This document shows positions 4,703-10,303 of a stretch of 10,303 bases of DNA, piece by piece. Each line of letters starts with the position of its first letter. Positions within the stretch are counted from its first letter, which is position 1. A model generated the notes under the pieces. It ran no database searches, had not been told where the DNA came from, and saw only the letters and a list, made by a program, of their open reading frames with translations. The stretch spans positions 1 to 10,303 of the forward strand of contig DOOY01000080.1 of assembly GCA_003514765.1 (NCBI GenBank). Reading direction: 5' to 3'. The DNA is from Nitrosomonas sp. (lineage in GTDB: Bacteria; Pseudomonadota; Gammaproteobacteria; Burkholderiales; Nitrosomonadaceae). The position numbers and the translations under genes were made by a program.

Positions 4703-6568
4703 ATGAGTGAACTTAAGAGTCCGAGCCCTTCGGTTATTGCACGGGAAGCATTGCTAAAACTGGCTTCATTAAAGCTGCAACCAACACCCGATAATTACCA
4801 CAAGATCTACAATGAAATCGCAGGAAATCCCGGTAACCGGATGAGTGCAAGTACATCGAACATGCTTTCGTCGTTCTTAACCGATTTTCCCCGGCATACA
4901 CAGGAATTAAACGATTTAGCGAATAAGTTGGAACAAGCAGTACAGAATAAAGACTGGAATGAATTTAATACGGTTTTGATGAAGCTTGTCGGATTAGCTG
5001 CGCAATCGGGTGAGGGATTAAATACAAATAATAATGATACCTTGCAGAGCGAGTATTCATGGGGCGAGACAATAGCCAAGCTATTGAAGCAACTAGCAGC
5101 CAACCACGGGAAAGTGACTATTGCCAGGAAACGTGAAGGCCTAAATCGCGTTTTAACCGGATTTTCAAGAAATTCACATCATCTGCAGAAAAAAATCATT
5201 GCGTTGATGGAATCATGGAAGGTTTTGGCAACGGAAGCAGACAAGGAAATTGAAATATCGGACGTAGAAACAGGTGATGTGTTGCAGCCGGATGAGAAAA
5301 CCGGTTTGTATGAAGCGAATGGACAATCAGCAGATATTCAGACACCACAGAACTATGCTTTTGCGAACGATATAACAGCCCAGTTACGCGAATTATTGAT
5401 ACATGTTTTAGAACATGTTGCGTCTGTAAAGCTAAACGACGAGACTTTGAGTGACGACGCCAAGAGTCTGGCGCGAAAAATGCGTGTTATCGAAAGCAAG
5501 CAGGAAATGAAACTATTTGTTTCAAGCTTTAAGCAATTTCTCGAGAGATTTGAATACTGCACGGAAGACAATGCAAGATTGCAACGGGGTTTGTTGCGTT
5601 TATTGGATAAGCTGTTGGTAAACACCAGTGAATTATTGTATGAAGATGAATGGGTGAAAAGTCATATCTCCAAATTGCGAGAAACAATAATCTGTCCTTT
5701 GGACAAACGTTTGATGATTGAGGTTGAAAATTATTTAGACGAAATTATCCAGAGACAAGGTATCATTAAACGCAACCTGGGTGATGCCAGGACAACGCTG
5801 AAGGAAATGGTCAGCTGTCTGATCAACAATATCGAAGAATTATCCGATGAAACGGGTGAATATCATGACAAAATAGAAAGTTATTCAGAACAAATTAATC
5901 AAACAGATGATTTGGAGATGCTGAATCAATTGCTGGTTGAAATTATGAAAGACACCCGGCAGATGCAGGAACGTACACAAAATTACCGGGACGGGTTTTT
6001 GTCAGCACGTGCGGAAGTAGATGTCGCTCAGGAAAAAATAGTGCGACTTGAGTCCGAATTGCAGCAAATGAGTGAAAAGGTACATGAAGATCATTTGACT
6101 GGAATTTTAAACCGCCGTGGTTTGGATCTGGCATTTGAGCGCGAGGTATCGCGCGCGCAACGGCAGCAGTTACCCATATGCTACGCGCTGCTCGATATCG
6201 ATAATTTTAAAGTGTTGAATGATACTCATGGTCATAAGGTTGGAGATGAGGCGCTCGTGTATCTGGTCAATACGGTGAAAAAAGTCACGCGAATTGATGA
6301 TGTTATTGCACGGTACGGCGGTGAAGAGTTTGTGATCTTGTTGCCCAACACCGAGTTGAAATCAGCTGTCGAAGTGCTAACAAGAATAAGGCGTGATTTG
6401 ACCAAAAAGTTTTTTTTGTATGAAAACAAAAAAATTCTTGTTACTTTCAGTGCAGGTGTTGCTGAGTATAAACGGGGAGAAATGCAGGAGAATATTTTCA
6501 AGCGCGCCGATGAGGCTTTGTATCGTGCCAAAAAGAATGGAAAAAATTTAATACTGGAAGCCGTTTAA
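4703..6568 (+). CDS. Diguanylate cyclase (GGDEF domain) with long N-terminal helical region
   Basis: A 621-residue cytoplasmic protein that should make cyclic di-GMP from two GTP. The C-terminal GGDEF domain spans about 463-619: DHLTGILNRRG at its start, LDIDNFKVLNDTHGHKVGDEAL for nucleotide and metal binding, and an intact GGEEF active site at 539-543. RIDD at 530-533, five residues earlier, is the product-binding inhibitory I-site, so feedback control by c-di-GMP is expected. The N-terminus (SPSVIAREALLKLASLKLQPTPDNYHKIYNEIAGNP) is a signature seen in a group of betaproteobacterial diguanylate cyclases. The region to about residue 400 is mostly helical, with no recognisable PAS, GAF or receiver domain and no transmembrane segment. 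A coiled coil at about 400-460 leads into the catalytic domain and probably sets dimerisation. ATG 4703 lacks a clear Shine-Dalgarno, but the SPSVIARE signature just after it supports this start. No EAL domain is present. Confidence 0.93.
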   Translation: MSELKSPSPSVIAREALLKLASLKLQPTPDNYHKIYNEIAGNPGNRMSASTSNMLSSFLTDFPRHTQELNDLANKLEQAVQNKDWNEFNTVLMKLVGLAAQSGEGLNTNNNDTLQSEYSWGETIAKLLKQLAANHGKVTIARKREGLNRVLTGFSRNSHHLQKKIIALMESWKVLATEADKEIEISDVETGDVLQPDEKTGLYEANGQSADIQTPQNYAFANDITAQLRELLIHVLEHVASVKLNDETLSDDAKSLARKMRVIESKQEMKLFVSSFKQFLERFEYCTEDNARLQRGLLRLLDKLLVNTSELLYEDEWVKSHISKLRETIICPLDKRLMIEVENYLDEIIQRQGIIKRNLGDARTTLKEMVSCLINNIEELSDETGEYHDKIESYSEQINQTDDLEMLNQLLVEIMKDTRQMQERTQNYRDGFLSARAEVDVAQEKIVRLESELQQMSEKVHEDHLTGILNRRGLDLAFEREVSRAQRQQLPICYALLDIDNFKVLNDTHGHKVGDEALVYLVNTVKKVTRIDDVIARYGGEEFVILLPNTELKSAVEVLTRIRRDLTKKFFLYENKKILVTFSAGVAEYKRGEMQENIFKRADEALYRAKKNGKNLILEAV

Positions 6569-6752
6569 GATTGAGTTGATGCAATTTTTTGCCTGATAAC
6601 TGCATATTTCGATCTTTTTTTAACACTGAAGCGGGGCAATGTGGTAGGTTTTCAATACCCGTTAATTTGCATCTAATTTCTGTAATATTCCGCTGATACA
6701 CTGTAATATGGTAAAAAGCCTGTATTACTACGTATGAATAATTTTCTGATTG
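6569..6752. other. Intergenic region between diguanylate cyclase and ppk1
   Basis: A 184-base gap between two rightward genes. A run of seven T at about 6614-6621 follows the cyclase gene, but only weak stems precede it (for example GCAA-TTTT-TTGC near 6580-6592), so I do not call a terminator. The right half carries the CTGTAATAT repeats listed separately. No Shine-Dalgarno is visible before ppk1. Confidence 0.5.
6680..6728 (+). promoter_or_regulatory. Possible Pho box and promoter for ppk1
   Basis: CTGTAATAT occurs at 6680-6688 and 6701-6709, 21 bases apart. Each CTGTAAT matches 6 of 7 bases of the enterobacterial PhoB half-site CTGTCAT, and 21-22 bases is twice the usual 11-base step, although the middle position (CGCTGAT, 6691-6697) fits poorly. 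A weak -10 candidate (TGTATT 6721-6726 or TATTAC 6723-6728) follows about 13 bases after the last half-site. A PhoB-activated promoter needs no good -35, and none is seen. ppk belongs to the Pho regulon in several proteobacteria. The assignment here is inference. Confidence 0.4.
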
Positions 6753-8822
6753 ATGGATATAACAGACCTTAAAAATCCCACCTTATATATAAATCGTGAA
6801 CTGAGTTTACTTGAATTTAACCGGCGTGTGATTGAGCAGGCAAAAGATGAAAACCTGCCGTTGCTCGAGCGCTTGCGTTTTCTCTGTATTGCCAGTACCA
6901 ATCTGGACGAATTTTTTGAAATTCGTGTTGCCGGACTCAAACAACAAATCAAATATGGTTCTGTACAAACAGGTGCAGATAATCTGTTGCCGGCAGAAGT
7001 GATGGGACGGGTGAGCGAAACGGCGCATCAGATTGTCAATGAGCAATATGTCGTATGGAATGAAATGATTATTCCGGCACTGGCTAAAGATAAAATCAGG
7101 CTGCTGCGCCGTTCTCATTGGAAGCCAAAAGTAAGCCGCTGGATACAGCGCTATTTTAATGCAGAGGTGTTGCCAATTTTAAGCCCTATCGGGCTTGATC
7201 CGGCACATCCTTTTCCCAGGGTATTAAACAAGAATCTGTACTTTATCATCTCGTTGGAGGGTAAGGATGCTTTTGGGCGTGATTCGGGACTGGCCATTGT
7301 GCAAGCACCGCGCTCACTGCCACGCGTTGTACAGGTACCGTCGAACCACAGTAACGGAAATCATGATTTTGTCATGCTTTCTTCCATCATACATGCGCAT
7401 GTAAAAGACCTTTTTCCGGGTATGAATGTGCTGGGTTGCTATCAGTTTAAGGTGACGCGTGACAGTGATCTGCTCATTGATGACGAAGAAGTGGATGATT
7501 TACTGCGCGCTTTGGAAGGTGAATTGCCCTCTCGCAGATTCAGTAGTGCTGTCCGTCTCGAAGTTGCCGACAATTGTCCGGATCATTTAAGCGATTTTCT
7601 GTTGCAAAAATTTGAATTGGAAAAAGATGATCTGTACCAGGTGTCAGGCCCGGTTAATCTGGGGCGTTTGCTCGCTATTTGCGATCTGGTTGACCGGCCG
7701 GAACTAAAGTTCAGTGGTTTTACATCGGATATTCCAAACCGTCTGCTCAAGAATACAAATATTTTTGAGGTGCTGCATAACGGTGACATTCTGTTACACC
7801 ATCCATTTCAGTCTTTTGCGCCGGTGGTTGATTTCCTGCGTCAGGCATCGAATGATCCGAATGTGCTGTCGATCAAACAAACACTTTATCGCACCGGTGC
7901 GGATTCGGCAGTGGTCGAAGCGTTAAAGGTTGCTGCACGTGCGGGCAAGGAAGTGACGGTGGTGATCGAATTGCGGGCCAGGTTTGATGAGGAAGCCAAT
8001 ATTGAACTGGCCAGTGAATTACAGAAAGCAGGTGCGCATGTTGTGTATGGCGTGGTTGGTTATAAAACCCATGCCAAAATGATTTTAGTTGTCAGAAGGG
8101 AAGGGCGCACCTTATGCCGCTATGTGCATTTAGGCACCGGTAATTATCATGCAAGGACCGCACGCCTGTATACTGATTATGGTTTGCTGACATGCGATAA
8201 AGCGATCGGTGAGGATGTGAATAAGCTGTTTCATCAATTGACCGGTTTGGGACGCGCAGGAAAATTAAAGAAACTGCTGCAATCGCCTTTTACATTACAA
8301 AAGGGCATGCTCAGTTATATTGAAGATGAAATCAAAGCAGCCAACGATGGCAAAAAGGCCTGGATCATTGCCAAGATGAATGCGTTGGTTGATCCTGAAA
8401 TCATTATGGCGCTGTATCGGGCATCCCAGGCGGGGGTTAAAGTCGATTTAATTATTCGCGGTATTTGCTGCTTGCGCCCCAATGTCAAGGGCGTCTCGGA
8501 AAACATCCATGTGCGTTCCATCGTCGGTCGATTTCTGGAACATACGCGCGTTTATTATTTTTATCGAGGAGGTGAGGAACGCGTATTTTGTTCAAGTGCC
8601 GATTGGATGACGCGGAATTTACATTATCGTGTGGAGGTCTGTTTTCCGATTGAAGAAAAACGTACCAGTGATTCGGTGATTGCTTATGGCCTGCTGAGTT
8701 ACCTTTCAGATAACACGCAGGCCTGGGTGCTGCAAAATGATGGTTCTTATAAACGCACCAAACCGGGTACGCAAAAACCCCGCTCGGCCCAGCAGCATAT
8801 TCTCGAGCATTATTGTGACTAG
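6753..8822 (+). CDS. ppk1: Polyphosphate kinase 1
   Basis: This enzyme reversibly polymerises the gamma-phosphate of ATP into inorganic polyphosphate, at the inner membrane or in granules. From ATG 6753 the protein has 689 residues, the usual Ppk1 length; a TTG one codon earlier (6750) would add one residue. The N-terminal domain is typical: YINRELSLLEFNRRV, LERLRFLCIASTNLDEFFEIR. The middle domain runs through LSPIGLDPAHPFPRVLNKNLYF. The catalytic C-terminal half has NDPNVLSIKQTLYRT, then YKTHAKMILVVRRE with His440, equivalent to the autophosphorylated His435 of the E. coli enzyme, and LGTGNYHARTARLYTDYG. The second conserved histidine is His597 in GRFLEHTR, followed by YYFYRGGEERVFCSSADWMTRNL. 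All key residues are intact. No Shine-Dalgarno precedes the start. The gene faces ppx tail to tail with 14 bases between the stops. Confidence 0.97.
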   Translation: MDITDLKNPTLYINRELSLLEFNRRVIEQAKDENLPLLERLRFLCIASTNLDEFFEIRVAGLKQQIKYGSVQTGADNLLPAEVMGRVSETAHQIVNEQYVVWNEMIIPALAKDKIRLLRRSHWKPKVSRWIQRYFNAEVLPILSPIGLDPAHPFPRVLNKNLYFIISLEGKDAFGRDSGLAIVQAPRSLPRVVQVPSNHSNGNHDFVMLSSIIHAHVKDLFPGMNVLGCYQFKVTRDSDLLIDDEEVDDLLRALEGELPSRRFSSAVRLEVADNCPDHLSDFLLQKFELEKDDLYQVSGPVNLGRLLAICDLVDRPELKFSGFTSDIPNRLLKNTNIFEVLHNGDILLHHPFQSFAPVVDFLRQASNDPNVLSIKQTLYRTGADSAVVEALKVAARAGKEVTVVIELRARFDEEANIELASELQKAGAHVVYGVVGYKTHAKMILVVRREGRTLCRYVHLGTGNYHARTARLYTDYGLLTCDKAIGEDVNKLFHQLTGLGRAGKLKKLLQSPFTLQKGMLSYIEDEIKAANDGKKAWIIAKMNALVDPEIIMALYRASQAGVKVDLIIRGICCLRPNVKGVSENIHVRSIVGRFLEHTRVYYFYRGGEERVFCSSADWMTRNLHYRVEVCFPIEEKRTSDSVIAYGLLSYLSDNTQAWVLQNDGSYKRTKPGTQKPRSAQQHILEHYCD

Positions 8823-8829
8823 ATGGAGT

Positions 8830-8852
8830 ACTCGTTTTACTGAAAAGTGAGT
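8830..8852. terminator. Possible bidirectional hairpin between ppk1 and ppx
   Basis: ACTC-G-TTTT (8830-8838) and AAAA-GT-GAGT (8843-8852) form an imperfect inverted repeat with one bulge and an ACTG loop. It starts 8 bases after the ppk1 stop and reaches into the last codons of ppx. The stem is AT-rich and has no good U tract after it on either strand, so it would be a weak terminator. The 8-base palindrome GAGTACTC (8826-8833) overlaps its left arm. Confidence 0.3.
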
Positions 8853-10303
8853 TTGAAATCGGCTGCCTGTAGAAAATTTTGTTCGGTTTTGAGATCAGCC
8901 AGTGTCAAAGGATGATTGAACAGCCATTCTGGAGGAAAGAACAGATTGATTTTATGTGCATTCGCGCGAATCTGTATTTCAGGCAACATGCTGTTGGAGC
9001 GGCTTCTGTGCAAAACAGCAGCCAGTCTCAGCAAGATGCTGAGTCTTATTATGGAAAGTCTGGAATTACCTGGAACGGACTCAAATTCGTTTAATAGAAA
9101 TTTTCTGCGGTGACTGCGCACCAGTTTTGCCAGCTTGATTTGTTCTTGCCGCGAAAAACCGGCCAGATCGGAGTAAGTGATTAGGTAGTCGCCATGCCGG
9201 TGATATTGCGCATGCGCGATCGATAAACCGATCTCATGAATTTGAGTGCCCCATAGCAATAACTTCAAATCCTCTTTTTTCGACAATTTCCAGTCAGAAC
9301 TGACTTGATGAAAAAGATTTTTCGCTGTTTCTTTGACGCGACCGGCCTGTTCCGTATCCACGCCATAACGGTGCGAAACATCCATAATCGTTTTATCCCG
9401 AATGTCTTCGTTATGTACCCGGCCAATTAAGTCGTGCAAAAGTCCTTCACGCAATGCGCCGTCAGAGACATTGATTTTTTCCAAATTCAGTGCTTCAAAT
9501 ATGCCGAACAATACAGCAACACCACTCGCAAAGACGGGTTTTCTGTGCTCCGATAAACCTTCAAAATCGATGGCTTCACAGTCGCCGATGGCGATTAGTT
9601 CATCTACCAGTTTTGAAAGTGCGGCGATTGTGATACCGGCTTCACACCATCCTTGGGCCTGTACGACATCGCGAATAGTTGTAATAGTGCCGGAAGAGCC
9701 GAGCGCAAAATCCCAGCCCGTTTTTTTGTATGCAGCTTCAATTGATTCCAGTTCCTGTCTGGCGTACAACACTGTTTTGCTGATTCTTTTTGCTTTAATC
9801 TTGCCATCGTCAAAGAAGCGTTTCCCCATATTGACGCAGCCCATGTAGAGGCTGTCCATGCTGTATATGTCATATCCGCGTCCGATAATGAGTTCAGTAC
9901 TGCCGCCGCCGATATCAATCACCAGCCTTTTATTGACTTCATCGTAAGCGGTATGTGCAACACCCTGGTAAATTAGGCGTGCTTCTTCCTGACCGGCAAT
10001 GATTTCAATTGGATGGCCTAACGCTGCATCTGCCAGTGACAGGAAAAATTCACCGTTACGCGCTTGTCGCAGCGTGTTGGTGCCGACTGCACGTATGTTT
10101 GCTTGCGGTATTTCCTTGACACGTTCCCCGAATCGTTGCAGACATGCCAATGCCAGTTGCATGGATTCGTCAGACAATTCATAGTTTTCGTTAAGTCCGG
10201 AGGCAAGTCTGACCATCTCCTTGATTCGGTCTATGATTTGCAAACGGCCGTCCACGTAATTAGCAACTATCATGTGGAAACTGTTGGAGCCTAAATCGAT
10301 GGC
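8837..10303 (-). CDS. ppx: Exopolyphosphatase (Ppx/GppA family), 5' end missing
   Basis: The gene runs off the right edge; 488 residues are in the window and only a short N-terminal piece should be lacking for a family of about 500. The Met at 10273 is internal: ten in-frame codons before it encode AIDLGSNSFH, which with the following M makes the first phosphate-binding motif of the ASKHA (actin-like) fold. The second phosphate-binding loop is VIDIGGGSTELIIG. AGQEEARLIYQG carries the glutamate equivalent to the catalytic Glu121 of E. coli Ppx. The C-terminal third is an HD-like helical domain (LLLWGTQIHEIGLSIAH, YLITYSDLAGFSRQEQ). The enzyme removes terminal phosphates from polyphosphate. GppA (pppGpp phosphatase) shares this fold, but placement opposite ppk1 favours polyphosphate; dual activity is possible. 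It ends in TAA 14 bases from the ppk1 stop. Confidence 0.93.
   Translation of the reverse strand, partial: AIDLGSNSFHMIVANYVDGRLQIIDRIKEMVRLASGLNENYELSDESMQLALACLQRFGERVKEIPQANIRAVGTNTLRQARNGEFFLSLADAALGHPIEIIAGQEEARLIYQGVAHTAYDEVNKRLVIDIGGGSTELIIGRGYDIYSMDSLYMGCVNMGKRFFDDGKIKAKRISKTVLYARQELESIEAAYKKTGWDFALGSSGTITTIRDVVQAQGWCEAGITIAALSKLVDELIAIGDCEAIDFEGLSEHRKPVFASGVAVLFGIFEALNLEKINVSDGALREGLLHDLIGRVHNEDIRDKTIMDVSHRYGVDTEQAGRVKETAKNLFHQVSSDWKLSKKEDLKLLLWGTQIHEIGLSIAHAQYHRHGDYLITYSDLAGFSRQEQIKLAKLVRSHRRKFLLNEFESVPGNSRLSIIRLSILLRLAAVLHRSRSNSMLPEIQIRANAHKINLFFPPEWLFNHPLTLADLKTEQNFLQAADFKLTFQ

Noticed and set aside
4693..4710. A five-codon mini-ORF (ATG ATT ATT TAT GAG TGA) overlapping the diguanylate cyclase start, and a 12-codon one (6734-6772) overlapping the ppk1 start, as possible leader peptides.
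   Set aside because: Neither has a Shine-Dalgarno and short ATG frames are frequent in AT-rich sequence; nothing supports translation.
6575..6621. An intrinsic terminator after the diguanylate cyclase, based on the T7 run near 6614-6621.
   Set aside because: No GC-rich stem directly precedes the T run; only a 4-pair AT-rich stem lies further upstream.

Overview
The window looks like chromosomal DNA of a chemolithoautotrophic betaproteobacterium, most likely a Nitrosomonas-type ammonia oxidiser or a close relative. This rests on three points: the left-edge regulator reads like CbbR, the LysR-type activator of the Calvin cycle; ppk1 and ppx lie tail to tail; and the diguanylate cyclase has an N-terminal region typical of Betaproteobacteria. 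The taxonomic call is inference from protein resemblance. There are no RNA genes, insertion sequences, CRISPR arrays or prophage genes, and base and codon use look even across the genes.

Layout. (1) 1-808, + strand: the 3' nine-tenths of a cbbR-like gene, cut by the left edge. (2) 836-4251, - strand: five genes in one direction, read from right to left. They are a SpoIIAA-like STAS protein, a four-helix CopD-like membrane protein, a SirB2-family membrane protein overlapping it by 4 bases, a GNAT acetyltransferase, and a secreted protein with a DNRLRE/CBM96-like N-terminus and a polysaccharide-lyase-14-like C-terminus. A good sigma70-type promoter with a hairpin over the ribosome binding site precedes the STAS gene. 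A lone TATAAT precedes the lyase gene. (3) 4252-4702: an AT-rich 451-base intergenic region with short direct repeats and no gene I can support. (4) 4703-6568, +: a 621-residue diguanylate cyclase with GGEEF active site and RIDD inhibitory site. (5) 6569-6752: an intergenic region with two CTGTAATAT repeats 21 bases apart, resembling Pho-box half-sites. (6) 6753-8822, +: polyphosphate kinase ppk1. (7) 8837-10303, -: exopolyphosphatase ppx, cut by the right edge inside its first phosphate-binding motif.

How the genes fit together. Ppk1 makes polyphosphate and Ppx degrades it, so the right third is a polyphosphate module, possibly under phosphate control. The diguanylate cyclase would raise c-di-GMP, which usually favours matrix production. 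The secreted lyase-like protein could trim matrix polysaccharide, but no direct link between these two is visible. I found no clearly new multi-gene system. The points most worth checking are the possible Pho box before ppk1, the secreted lyase-like protein in a probable autotroph with its CopD-like/SirB2 neighbours, and the hairpin over the STAS ribosome binding site.
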